Below are positions 31,702 to 44,474 of a stretch of DNA of 64,000 nt, in pieces. The DNA lies in contig NC_066581.1 of assembly GCF_024323335.1 (NCBI RefSeq), positions 180,289,330-180,353,329 of the forward strand. Direction: 5' to 3'. The DNA comes from Lathyrus oleraceus (lineage: Eukaryota; Streptophyta; Magnoliopsida; Fabales; Fabaceae). The translations under genes were made by a program, and so were the position numbers. The notes under the pieces were generated by a model. That model was not told the DNA's origin. It saw nothing but the letters and a program-made list of their open reading frames with translations, and ran no database searches. The stretch's first letter is position 1. Each line of letters begins with the position of its first letter.

Positions 31702-34700
31702 TGTAGAGGGAAATTCATGATCATTAAGCTATTGATAAGCTAAAGATCAACTAACAAGAGTCGCCACTGCGATTTTATTATTTCCAAGGGAAAAGGGAAA
31801 AATGCGAACAAAACCCAAATAGTAAGAAGTTTTCAAATAAAAACTAATAAAAGTCAGAGATCACAGGTAAGGGGGTTGGTTACACAAAGGGAAGGTGTTA
31901 GCACCCAAAGTGTCCTAGGTACTCCTAGGGAGCCCTTTTTGTGTGCATATGTATTTTGTACAAAGGGATATTTACAAACAAATAGAATGGGGAGATGAGA
32001 AAATAATTGATTAATTATATTTTTTGTGTGTTTGATAAGATATTCGGTCTCGTGCCTACGTACCAATATAAAAATGAGGGATCAAAACCTCGTAGTTTGT
32101 GCTAGAAATTTCAAAACGAGTGTGTTGTTTTTTTTAAACAAAATTTAAGATTGAAAGGCACAAAGGCCTAAAATGGCTTGAATGGGTTAGTTCTTTTTGG
32201 CATTTTTGAAAGTTTAAGTCAAATATTGTTAAGTTTATTTACAAGTTTGATTTAAGAAATTGAGTTTGAAAATGGAATGGCATAAGGCCAAAGTTTCTAC
32301 CTTTTTTTTGCAAAAGTGGTCATAGTTTAGAACAAAAGTAGTTCACACAAAGAAGATTTTAAAAATGGAGGGAGAGATTTTGAAATTAAAGAAATGGGGA
32401 GAATATGAAGAGACTACCCTAGATACAAGAAAATTAAAAGTTTAAAGTTGAAAAGATCTGACCAAATGGGAGCAATCCAATAGACAAGTATGTCAATAGA
32501 AACCCAGAATTCCCTTGGACTTTTTAGAATCAGACAACACACAAATGCACAATTATATCAATCTTGAAGAGCAAAGGCATTAAATAAATATGGCCTCATC
32601 CAAGCTCATCCACTCCAAAGATCTTCTTCAAAGTAGCCTATGTAGCAAATGAATTCCACAAATCACAGGTTCAACATGACAACTTAACAATGATCAAGGT
32701 TGCAGATGAATCTGGAGAGATCTAGAATGATGTATCAGATGAATTCAAACTTGCAAGTTCTTGGTTCTTCAACAAATTGGCATTGGCCAAGTCCATTAGC
32801 AAAGGAGTCTGGCCTAAACTCTAAGTCCAATTGGGGAGATTAAACAACAGTCCACTCAAAAGTCTTTTAGGGTTTTTGTTATTATTATGTGCATTAGTGG
32901 TCAAAGACCAAACAAACAAACAAGACAACAAAGTATATCACACAATATGGTCCAAGTGGACAAAGTGAAAATTGCATAAACATAAACAATTAGAATGATA
33001 TATATAATGACAAATGATAAATTGTATTAAAAGTAAAAGCTTCAAAGTAAAAGTTAATGGTTAGTAAGTTAATAGTTAGTTTTGTTTTGCTTTTGATTTC
33101 AAAACATTCTGTGGAGAACACTCAACCCACTTGCCACAAGCATGGATCCTTGAACCAAAACATCTTCCAAAGGAAGGAAAGAAGGCCAAGTTTCCACACA
33201 ATACCATGGAAGAGGGGAGACTTACAATCTCACTAACTAGAATGCTTATGCCTTTTGTGTCACAAATTTAGCGCTATGTTAAGCAATCTTAATTGGACTT
33301 ATGTAGAAGTCACAACTATGTGAGGTCGGGCAATAGACTTTTGGTGTTAATGCATGTTGGAGACATAATATTTAGAACTATGCTCATTAAACATACCACA
33401 CAAAAATATGCAAAGGTGTGGCCTAATCTCATCCATACTCATGTTAATCTTTCAATCAACTAGCATTAGGACTTTTGAGATGTCATTGGCCAATTGAAAT
33501 GAATGGATGGGGAAGGGGGATTAGATGAAGAGGGAAAGGGATGAATAAGATCACAAATTGCTCAAAGGAGGACTTTTACCAAATTAATATTATTCATTCA
33601 TTTTGAGAGATGGAATGTACATTCCATCAATCCCCTAAATCCAATAATATTAATTTGATAAAGTCAAATCAACTTTGACCAAGGCCCAACAACAAATGAG
33701 AAACTCAAATAAGTCAATCCAAATGGTCAACACAATTAAAATGGAATTTATTCAATTAAAAATATTAAAATAATACATTAAATTCAAGTATGTTTTGTCC
33801 AAATCCTAAAATCACCTCAAAACACTAAATAAATGGCCATGTGATTTATCGTAGGTCAAAGGACCTTGGATAAAAAAATTCACAATTTTTGGACACTTAA
33901 AGATATTTTGAAACAATTAAAAACAAATGAAAAATCAATTAATTCATGAAAAATCAGTTAATTCATGAAAAATATTAATAATGATCCAAAAAATAATTTA
34001 AATTCAGAATATGAAAGAGCAAAATAGTTGAATTTTTTTGGTGAAAGTCCCATATTTTTTTGGATCAATATTGAATTTAATATGAATTATTAAAGAAAAT
34101 GAAATAAAAGAAAAAATCAGAAATTACAAAAATACGTGGACCAATAGATCTCCCTCATTAATTGAGGTGGCATATCTGATGATCCACAGGCGCTAGTCAA
34201 CTGCGTGGCAAACTTGTTTATCACAATGCACGATCAAGATTAGAACTCAGGGATTGGATCACACAGTCTAGACGTCAACCACATCATCACCGGAGCCAGA
34301 GCTCCGGTTGTTTTCTCCGGCGAGCCTGGTCGGACTGGTCATCATCAACCATCACCAAAATTTCAAATAGGGACATGATTTTAAAGAGAAAACATCACTG
34401 AGCACGAATATCACCTCCATTTCTTCCAATTCCAACTATATTGAGAGATATATGGAATTGAAAAATGAGGTTCATGATCTGAGTTGCTTTGATTCATCAT
34501 CAAAATAACTCAAACACCTTGCCTACATTGGTAGGACTTCAACCAACACAACAATCAAGAGAATTGAGCAAGAAACAAGGAGAATCGAAGAGATCAAATT
34601 TTCTGCAAAATACCTTCAATGGAGGTCTGAGCTTGCTAGATCTGGATCGGAATCGTGCTTTGCTTCACTCCAATTCCTTGCAGGAATGGAATGGAATGGC

Positions 34701-35754
34701 TTAGAATCAAAGAACTCCTGGAGAATTGAATTCCAAAACAGTGGAGCTTCAAGCTCAAATTCAATTGAATTTTTCAGGTTTATCCTCTCAATGTGAAGGG
34801 TTTTCTGTGGGGAATCAAAGGTTGCACAGTGTGTGTGTTGATTTTGAGCAAATGGAGTTGTATTTAGAGAGGATTCCAATGATAATTGCACACTCCATTC
34901 AAGTTTCCAAAATTGGCAAAGTTAGGTAAGCAGCTGCATGGGCGCGCATAGGCCCATCAAATGATTGTTCAAAGTCCAAATTTGAGGTTCAAATATGTTG
35001 AAGCAAGCTTGGAGTGCAAGGTAATTAAACATTGATACTTGAAGTTGGATCCATGACACATGATACCAGTCTGTTTAAGCCATGTGCAGCCTATGCATTT
35101 CTCCTCTAAAACACATGCATTATAGCTCTTTGGAAAGGTGAGATCAAGAGGAACAAGTTTGATGTTGAACACTTTTGCATTTGGAGCTTGGAACTTGGAG
35201 ATATTTGAGGTGGAAATTTAGAAAAATTGGACATATTGAAATTTTTTTAAGTGTCAAGCCATATGTCTCAATATTCCACCTTGCTTAACTTTTTATGGGA
35301 GCTTCAAATGAGAAAAGTGTATTCATCAAAGTTGTAGCTCTTGGAAAGAAATTCAAAATGGTCACCGATTTCAAGTCATTTGGATTTGAAATGATAGAGT
35401 TATGCATTTTTGAAGTTTGGCAAAATCACTTGATCAATAGTATAGGTCAAAAGTGACCTATAATGTAGCCTCATATCACACGTGCAAAGAAGTTGAATTA
35501 GCCCACACTCCAAATATCAAAGTTGAAGTAGACAAATTGAATTTGATTGTGCAACTTGTAAATCTTTCATCTCATCAAAATTGAGCAAGTTATGGCCTTG
35601 GGAAGTTGACTTTTAAATTAGGGTTTAGACAAAATGACCTATAATGTTTCAACATAGAAAATGATTTTCCAAGCAAAACTAGCTCTAGGCCTCAACATGA
35701 AAGTTGTTTATAATGTCATTTACAGTAAGTTTCCTCTTGGAATTATTTCATATG
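31702..35754 (-). repeat. Element C 3' LTR, distal ~4.05 kb
   Basis: The left end TGTAGAGGGAAATTC is the reverse complement of an LTR end like that of A (CCTCTACA versus CCACTACA). The first ~1.1 kb aligns by eye with 1-1012. The rest is AT-rich, without genes; open frames at 34489-34929 are not conserved. A CCGG-rich inverted repeat (CCGGAGCCAGAGCTCCGG) lies at about 34290. It is interrupted at 35754 by B; the remaining 639 bp are at 53499-54137, giving an LTR of about 4.7 kb. Confidence 0.85.
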
Positions 35755-38700
35755 TGTCGCATTACGCGAAAAACCGGCGGGAAAACGAAACAACAGAGCC
35801 GTCACCGTTCGTTATTTATCCCAAAGGCGGGAAAGGAAACGCTCGAAGTAAACCTGGAAAGGAATGGTCTCGCGACCAGAGATGGATGGGTACAGGAGTC
35901 GGTTATGCAAAGGGAAGGTATTAGCACCCCTACGCATTTGTCGTACTCGACGGGATCCACGCTCAGAAAGAATAAGAGAAAGGTTGCTAAAGACTGCTCA
36001 AACACTGCACACACGCTGGAAACAAACACAGATCAAAGATGGAAGAAGGTAACTCGACAGGATATCGCATCTTGGGCCTACGTAGTCTGCCAAACACAGA
36101 CATCAGAGTCGCCGTAGTTCGGGACATGGGAAACGTGCTCCCTAGGATGTCACATCCTATGCATACGTATCTTCTCTAACCAGAGAAGAATCAGAGCACT
36201 CGTAGCTCGGCTAACGCACGCCAAACAAAATACAAACAGGAAACCGACTGCCAATCGCTGGACTTATGTCAGACTCCACACAAACAGGCAAACATGGAAA
36301 CCGAATGCCAATCGCTGGACTTACATCAGACTCCGAACCAACAAACACACACATAGGAAACCGACTGCCAATCGCTGGACTTATGTTAGACTCCAACAAA
36401 CAAACAAGACACAGGAAACCAACTGCCAATCGCTGGACTTATGTCAGACTCCAACACACACAAAGGGTTGAAAAATAAAAAGGGAGCCCGGAGAGATCAG
36501 CTCATCTCCTGCCTACGTACCTCATCTGGTATGAGGATCAGGGCGACGTAGTTCCCCTAAACAGGGAAAGAACTTCTAATCTAACCAGAGATAAAGGGAG
36601 ATAACAAGCTACTAGGGAGACTACGACTCGAGCCTAGAAGTTGTCATGCATAAGATCCCTATGTTGAGGTCTCTATCCTAACTTGCACCGGAAGCAAGCT
36701 AGCCTAAACAGCACATCATCAAACATAAGCACAAGTAGCACACATTATATGCAAACAATTGGCTCACACAAGGCTAGGCTTTAGTCAAGGGGTCATGTCA
36801 ACCTCGACAAACAAGCCAACTGGAATGGGGTGTGGTTAGCTCTTAACCCTAACATTGAGAGTTAGGGTAAAGCAGATGAAATGGAGATGAGGGTTATGCC
36901 TCATAGCTCTTATCCCTGGCCTGGGAGAGCTCGAATCAAATAGAAAGTGTGGGAGTTCAGAATGTAGGAACTCTTCTCCACATGACTGACACAACAAGAT
37001 CTTGGGTTCTTATTCACAATGCATCAACACATGGTGTGAGCAAAGTGAATGACACAACTGAATAGCAGGGGATGGATTACACATCCCTTGTATCTGCCAA
37101 TTGCCTCTTAAGAGGTCTTTACCTGCTTGGCACAAACTTAAACAAACACAAGCATTGCCTCTTAAGGATGGCTTCAGACAGGTGCCTGCCAACATAACAT
37201 GACAGGTCTTCCAGACTACATGAAGATAAAGGAATTATAACTCAGTGGTATGCCAACCACAAGCAAGCAAAGCAAAGTTCAAATGAACTTAAAGCAACTT
37301 AGGTACCTGTGGAAACAGCTAAACCAATCAGTATAAAATCCAGACAATCAGACAACAATCAATATCCAACAGACAACCCAATATGCAACACATGAGCCAT
37401 AAACACAAGTGAATTGTTCTCAAAGCCTACAAAACAAACCAATGTTAGCCAATAATAACACATGATCAAGCTCAAATGAGGGAGCAACATCAATCATGGA
37501 GATGTATACTTGAACCTGAAATTCAAAGCTCACATGTAAGCAACAAACCACTAGGTCAAAGCCTAGGGTCAAAGATGAAGAAAAAATTCAAAACAGGAGC
37601 TGAAGTTCAACACAATGGAACTTCAAACACATATTAATAAGTCCTAAAAAGGCTCACATCAAAATCAATCATCAAATGCATTTCATGATCAAAAGAAGTC
37701 AAAGGCAAAATCAAAGCTCATATATGATCATCATGAATGAAAATTCCAAATCAAAACAGAAATGATTCAAATAATTCTGGAAAAATTCATGAGCATTCAA
37801 CACATCCAACATGATCATCATACAAATAATCAGAAGCATTAGAGGTCATCTGGCGTGGAAATTAAATTGCCCAAGTTGAACAATCAAAGGTGTGACACAA
37901 ATTGTTACACCAAGTTAACACATGCATAAAACAGAAATGGTAAACGGATATAATGCCAAACCAAGACCAAAACATCCATCAATGTATCTAGAATCATCAT
38001 GTAAAATTTCATGTCCATTGGATTAAAATCAAGCATTTCACAATAGAAAGAGCAAGGCAAGGTCACATATGCATACATGATCAATCAACCTAGAGCAAAT
38101 AAAATTCCAGCCATGCACAACTTCAGAAAAAATCATCATGAAAAACTAGACATCTCAAGGAACAATTAGCAAAAACCTAGGTATTTTTTGGATCATTTTT
38201 CAATTTGATATGCATTTTACAAGTTGGAAAAAATAATGAAAATCAAGATGAACATATATTGGAAATTTGGAGGGAAAGGCAATAAAATATGAATGGATTT
38301 GAATATTTGTCTTCGCTGGGAATCGAACCAGGTTGAGATTCAAATGAGGAGCGCGCCTAGCAATGAAACTACGTCATTTTGGCTGAAAAGCCCTAGGGAA
38401 ATAGCGGCGGTTACAACCGTCACAAAAACCGACGCAAATGATGAATCTTAATCTTCTTCATGAAGAACACGAAGAACACTCATGAGCTTCAATGGAGTTT
38501 TTCCAGATTTTTCCAGATTTCCAGAAATGCTCAGATTTTCAAAAACTTTATACCAAAACGAAGCTCATGCAAAGGAGATAATAGATCAAGCATCAATCAA
38601 TCCTAATTCAACATGATTCATGCAAATCGAAGCAAATAAAGTTTGACATGTGAAACTTCAATCAAGCATATCTCTCTCAATTTTTATCCGAATCGCACGA

Positions 38701-40148
38701 AATTTATATCAAAACGATTAGCAAAGCAAGATCTACAAGAATATCTACATGAATGGTGAAATTATGAAGCTCGAAAAACTCACCTCTTGAAGAGCAGTTC
38801 CTTGTCTTGCACGATTCAAAGCTCCAGATGATCCAAATCATTTCCAGAATGCTTGTGATGATGTTTGTTGAAGAAAAGGAAGCTTGAGAACGTGTAGATC
38901 TAGATAAATAATCAACTTCCATCTTTGAGTTTTGAGCTTCAAATGCTTGGTTCTTGCACGAATTCAACAAACCAATACTTGATTCACACTCTAATCAACT
39001 CACTGATCATGAATCTTCAACAAAAACAAGGTGTTATGTTGAAGAAATTTGAATTTTGGTTTGAAGAAAATTTTGGAGGGAGAGAGAAACTAGATCTAGA
39101 AATATGAAATTGTGATTAACCTCCCAAATTCTGTTATGATTATGGTATTTATATGCTGTACTAATCACACTAAAAATGTTAATTTGCAATGGTTAATGGT
39201 AATTAGCAAAAATAAGGTGTTTTGACAAAAATTGAAAAATTGCATGGTGCATGTAGTAATCTTACGTGAACAGTACCCTTGGCTTGATCATTTTCACTTA
39301 AAATCCTTTTTTAAACTCAATGGCAATGGTAGAAAGTCCATACAATGCACCATTTTTGAATTTTGCAATTTCCCTCTAAAAAAGTCATGGATATGCAAGT
39401 GATTATATGATGAGATTTTATGTAATGTGATGCATGATTTGGAAATTAGAGGTCAAGGGAAGAATATTGCAAAAAGAACCACTCAATTTGGAGTTTTGGT
39501 TCAAAAGATATGGCCATTTGAAGTTTCAAGCACACTTTGCCATGATTTGATCATAACTCCTTAACCATTCATGAGAAATTCATGATATTGGACTTTTTGG
39601 AAATGGGAGAGAAAGATCTTCAACTTTCGTGTTGGACAAAATTTCATTTGAAGCTTCTTTGATGCTGGAAAGTTGAGTTGAAGTTGGTCCAAAAACTTGC
39701 CATTTTTGGAAACTTGAAATTACAGGTCACTTTCCATTTTGGGAAACTTTTGTTCTGGCTTCAAAATCTTCAAGGTAGATGTTTGACATGTTGAATAACC
39801 TTCTTTGGGACATCAATGAAGTGTCTCAAACCATTTCTCCATCTCCTAGCCCTCAGTTGACTTGCAGTTGACTTTTATGGGCCTCAGATGACTTGGTCAT
39901 GCACTGTGGACTTTAAGCCTTCAACACTTGGTCAAATTGCTTCAAAATGATCCTTGGGTTGTGTAAGCTCTCTAGAACAACCATAGGGCCTTTGTCTCGT
40001 GGAAAAACCCTTGCTCTCTTGCACAGATGGATTCTCCTGATCAGTCTTGACTGATGAAATGCAATGAATTATGCAATGTGAATGCAATGTTAATGACCTA
40101 AAAATGAAATGAATGTACAAATGGGGGGTGCAAATTTGAGGTGCTACA
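35755..40148 (-). repeat. Element B 3' LTR (4394 bp)
   Basis: Near-duplicate of 49097-53498. It contains a 4 x ~58-bp repeat (about 36239-36460; GGAAACCGACTGCCAATCGC type), a GGTGTGACACAAATTGTTAC inverted repeat at about 37890, and a tRNA-like A/B-box module on the minus strand (B-box complement at 38319-38329). Relative to the 5' LTR it lacks about 10 bases near 36890. Open frames inside are not coding. Confidence 0.93.
36239..36460. repeat. 4 x ~58-bp tandem repeat in the B 3' LTR
   Basis: Units begin GGAAACC at 36239, 36296, 36356 and 36414 (steps of 57, 60 and 58). Each carries TGCCAATCGCTGGACTTA and CAGACTCC followed by a variable CA-rich spacer. The same four-unit block is in the 5' LTR at about 49579-49800, so it predates insertion. 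Confidence 0.88.
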
Positions 40149-40162
40149 GCTGCCCCTATTCA
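40149..40162 (-). other. Polypurine tract of element B
   Basis: On the minus strand, TGAATAGGGGCAGC directly precedes the 3' LTR start TGTAGCACC. Element C has the same AAATAGGGGCAGC word before its LTR at 54138. Confidence 0.85.
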
Positions 40163-40322
40163 ATCAACTGGGAACCTGAACGGATGAGAGCAACGGCTGT
40201 CAGACCTTCAAGGTACATAGGGATTGAATACCAAAGAACCGTAGAAATTTGCACTCTACGGGGTGAATCGAAGAAAAGAATGTTCACCAATGGCAACTTC
40301 AGCCGGGATCTGATATTTACCA

Positions 40323-41240
40323 CTGGACCAGACAAGACATCGAAAGATGAATGGAAAAGGATACATCCAGACGTCAACGGACGAATGGGAAAAACTCGAC
40401 GTTTATCGATACCAACAGAGAGGTGACCAGACATCAACGGATGAATGGGAAAGGATACAACTAGACATCAACGGACGAATAGGAAAAACTCAACGTTTAT
40501 CGATACCAACGGAGAGGTGACCAGACATCAACGGATGACTGGGAAAGGTTACAACTAGACGTCAACAGACGAATAGGAAAAACTCAACGTTTATCGATAC
40601 CAACGGAGAGGTGACCAGACATCAACGGATGATTGGGAAAGGATACAACTAGACGTCAACGGACGAATAGGAAAAACTCAACGTTTATCGACACCAACGG
40701 AGAGGTGACCATACATCAACGGATGAATGGGAAAAAGATACAACCAGACGTCAACGGACGAATGGGAAAAACTCAACGTTTACCAATACCAACGGAGAGG
40801 TGACCAGACATCATCGGATGAACTGGGAAGACTCGACCAGACATCAACGGACGAACGGGAGAAGCTCGACGTTTATCGACACCAATAGAGAGGTGACCAG
40901 ACATCAACGGATGACTGGGGAGACTCGACCAAACGTCAACGGACGAACGGGAGAAGCTCGACGTTTATCGACACCAACGGAGAGGTGACCAGACATCAAC
41001 GGATGAATGGGAAGACTCGACCAGACGTCAACGGACGAACGGGAGAAGCTCGACGTTTACCGATACCAACGGAGAGGTGACCAGACATCAACGAATGAAC
41101 TGGGAGAAAGAGATACAACCAAACGTCAACGGACGAATGGGAAAAACTCAACATTTATCGATACCAACGGAGAGGTGACCAGACATGAACGGATGAATGG
41201 GAAGACTCGACCATACGTCAACGGACGAACGGGAGAAAGA
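40323..41240. repeat. ~94-bp tandem array in the B 3' UTR, about ten units
   Basis: GACCAGACATCAACGG-type unit starts occur at 40425, 40519, 40613, 40707, 40802, 40895, 40987, 41079 and 41177, steps of 92 to 98. Each unit carries CATCAACGGATG and CGTCAACGGACG, both able to fold as 4-bp hairpins with an AACG loop, plus ACGTTTATCGATACCAACGG. Small frames across the array are not genes. Confidence 0.92.
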
Positions 41241-41252
41241 AATGGGTGAGGT

Positions 41253-42442
41253 GTTACCGGTTAGTAGGTAACAAGCTCGGGAAGAATGAATATCAAAGAC
41301 CGGTGTACGGGTGAGATATATCAATCAACCAAAAACATCTGAGGAAAACCTGAAGAGGCATATTTCGACTCAGGAAAATCTGACTCCACAGGGGACCAAG
41401 GTCGCAAAAGGGAGCAGGAAGGAAGGAACACCAAGGATACCGGGTTGTAGGCATATAACAGGTGACCGACCAAGGCGTGAATTGGTTTGTGTTCCAAAAC
41501 ACTCATCATCCTGAAGAGAGCGAAAGCAAACTCGTTAAAGGATGGACATTCGATTCCACAAGGAATACGAATCGTTCTCAGTTGGGGAAACAAACAAAAC
41601 TTCGACCAAAGAGTGCATGAGATATATTATTTATAGCCGTCAAAACATAGATAATACACTCGCATGGAAGATTATCCATAACCGGGTTGTAAGTTGTTAA
41701 AGGATAAATCGACCAAAAAACGTGAATTGGTGTGTGTTCCAAAACACTCATCATCCTGAAGAGAGCGAAAGAAAACTTGTTAAAGGATGGACATTCGATT
41801 CCACAAGGAATGCGAATCTTACTCAACTGGGAAGGACAAAACTTCGACCAAAGAGTGCATGAGATATATTATCTATAGCCGTCAAAACGTAGATAATACA
41901 CTCGCATGGAAGATTATCCATAACCGGGTTGTAGGTTGTCAAAGGATAAATCAACCGAAAAGAAAGGCATCGGGATACCAGACTAAGTATGTAAAGATGA
42001 CCAATCAAAAGGGGAAACCACAAACATTACCGGCAAACGGTGAATGAAAGAGGACCCACTGAGGATAAAAAGGCTTACTCAGAGCAATTATCCAAAAGGA
42101 AGGGGAAGACCCGTTGGGGATAAGATTGCTTAATCAAAGCAAATATCCAAAAGGGGAAAGGACTATCAATACCGAAAACTGGATAATGATAACCGCAAAG
42201 AGGGGATTACATCTACCGGTTAGTAGGTAGAAAACCACGGAAAAGTAACCGTCATCGACTAGGATGAGCACAAGGGTTGACTCCACAAAGGGGAGAAAAG
42301 AGGGTTCACATCTACCGGTTTGTAGGTAGAAGACCACAACAACCTGTTGAGGAACAGAATGGGAGAAAATAGGATTTACAACTACCGGGTAGTAGGTAGA
42401 AGATCATAAAGATAGGACTTACAACTACCGGTTAGTAGGTAG
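41253..42442. repeat. Dispersed hairpins with GGTTAGTA loop in the B 3' UTR
   Basis: Five copies: GTTACC/GGTAAC stem at 41253-41272, TCTACC/GGTAGA at 42212-42231 and 42311-42330, CTACC/GGTAG at 42382-42399 and 42425-42442. The loop is GGTTAGTA, GGTTTGTA or GGGTAGTA. The stem changes on both sides together between copies. Confidence 0.85.
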
Positions 42443-44474
42443 AGGCGAAAGAAATTATGCTGAGGATAAGATGAATGAGTGTCGGTTAGTGAGCAACTAT
42501 TCATTTATACCACAGGGAAGCACAAGAGACAGTCCCTAGGAAGATGGTAGACACTTTCTGCCTAAGGGGTCGACTCTATATGGAGAGATCAGACACACCC
42601 ACATCTGCTTGGGGAATTGATCCAAGCTTGCAAGATGCTACCAATTTTGTGGGGAGTAGCATTGTTGGGGATACCCACCCAACTAAGGAGTCACTTGTTG
42701 GGAAAACACCAACCTCTCTACCCTGCTGGGGAACCCAATTCTGAAATCGATCCAATGTTGCGATGCTAAACTCTTCTGACAACCCATTCTCGGATGGTTA
42801 CCACGGCTTAGGGTTAGTTTATGTTGCAATGCTGATGCATGAGTTTTTTTTAGCGCAATGCTCCATAATCATGGAAATGCTACGCACTAATGATGCAATA
42901 TGCTATGCTTATCTAAATGATGAATGCATAAAAACACGTCTCCTCCAGAGACAACACCAGGGAGCTCAAGGAACTCTGCTGAGGATTTCAAAACCACGTC
43001 AATTTCCACCCTCCTGGGGAAAGATAAACCTTGCTAGGGATGATCTCCACCGAACCCGATCCGCTTGGGGACTACCCTGCTAAGGGAAGCACACAATGCT
43101 TATCTCTACTGGGGATAATTTTCACCGAACCTGATCCGCTTGGGGACTTCGCTGGGGGAAAACCATCAATACAAACCTCCGCTAGGAAGACTACCCACCT
43201 CAGCCTTGGAAAACAAACACAACTCTGCTAGGGAAAGGCGCTTAGAACCTGCTGAGGATTACAACACTTCAGACCCGACTGCTGAGAAACAAATCACCCA
43301 CAAACAACTCCGCTGGGGATATGGCAATCTTCAGGCTCGTTGGGGAGACACCGATCTCGAATCCGCTGTGGAGATAACACTCCCAAATCCACTGGGGAGA
43401 TACGGCTTATTTGACACGGAACACCCTTCGATTCGACGAACACTGGCCTTCATCATCCGACCGTAATGTCAACTTTCCACTTTTGAGGACTCCCAGACTC
43501 GTCCGGTCTTTTCTGATTCATCACCTAGTATTCTCGTCTTTTCTTTGCTTTGAGACAATCGATCTCCTCATATCCGGGCTAACTCTCTAATCTTCAGACT
43601 TTGAAGAGTCTTCTTGATTACCCTCTAGGATCGTCGTCGCAATTCTTTCACCGTCTTTTCACCGTTCTTCTATCCCTTGCCCCTGATTGGACTCTGCAGG
43701 GATCTTCTGTCAAAATGTTACCCATCACAAACTGCAAGTGAATGAAGATATCTAACAACACCTGCACAAGAGATTGTTAGATAAAGGCGTGCCCTAGGCG
43801 TCCCAACATTTCAACACCTAGGTCACTCAAACTTCCGAATAAGATTTCCAGATTCCAATCTTATAAGCATGCATCGGAAGGGACCTCTATGTTTCAAAAT
43901 GCGAATATTCTTATAAAAAATAAACGGATGTTTTCGAAATCAAAGCGGTAATGAAGGCAAAAACAAAATTGTTTGACTGAACATGCATTTATTGACTGAA
44001 AAAAGGTGGCTCAAAACCGAGCAACACACAGGAAGCAATCCCTGAAAAGAGGTGATCGCGCACAAAAGGAAAAAATTTATCCTAATGGCAATGTGAAACC
44101 GTGATCTCATCGGGTTCCAACTCGGTTACACCCCATATGTCCTCGAGACTTTCCGCACTTTATGTCTTCTGAATAAGACGCTTCCGATCGATCTCTATCG
44201 GAGATTATCCAAGTCATATCCCAAGCACAAACGATCATGCTGGACGCAGTTGTTCGTTTCAGTCCCTCTTTTGCCTGGACCGCCCTTTCAGGTTTCCAGT
44301 CCACCGGGATACCCTTTTTTGCCCAAGTCGCCCTTGTGGGATTTTCGACTTGCCGGGTGTACAGTTTTTTCTCTTTTTTATCCCTAATTTTTGCCCGAAC
44401 CTTTTCCTTTTCTTTTGGTTCGCCGGGATGCCCATTTTTGCCTAGACTCTTTTATTCTTTTTGTCCAGCGGGTC

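Larger units (their letters stand above)
40163..44474 (-). other. Element B 3' untranslated region
   Basis: About 4.3 kb after integrase with no conserved frame. From the LTR inward it holds the 94-bp array (40323-41240), a ~245-bp near-duplicate block (41480-41690 versus 41740-41945, GAGCGAAAG...CATAACCGGGTTGTAGG), hairpins with GGTTAGTA loops (41253-42442), a zone of repeated CTGGGGA words (42600-43400), and about 1 kb of plain sequence up to integrase (43450-44474). Hypervariable, repeat-rich 3' UTRs are known for Tat/Ogre elements. Confidence 0.8.

Noticed and set aside
38311..38375. A functional tRNA gene on the minus strand
   Set aside because: Only A/B-box-like words match; the T stem is imperfect and there is no acceptor stem or anticodon arm.
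40323..41240. CRISPR array
   Set aside because: Units are near-identical along their whole length, with no unique spacers, and lie in a plant retrotransposon 3' UTR.
40109..41249. Small frames in the 94-bp array as coding
   Set aside because: The unit length is not a multiple of three and frames change from unit to unit.
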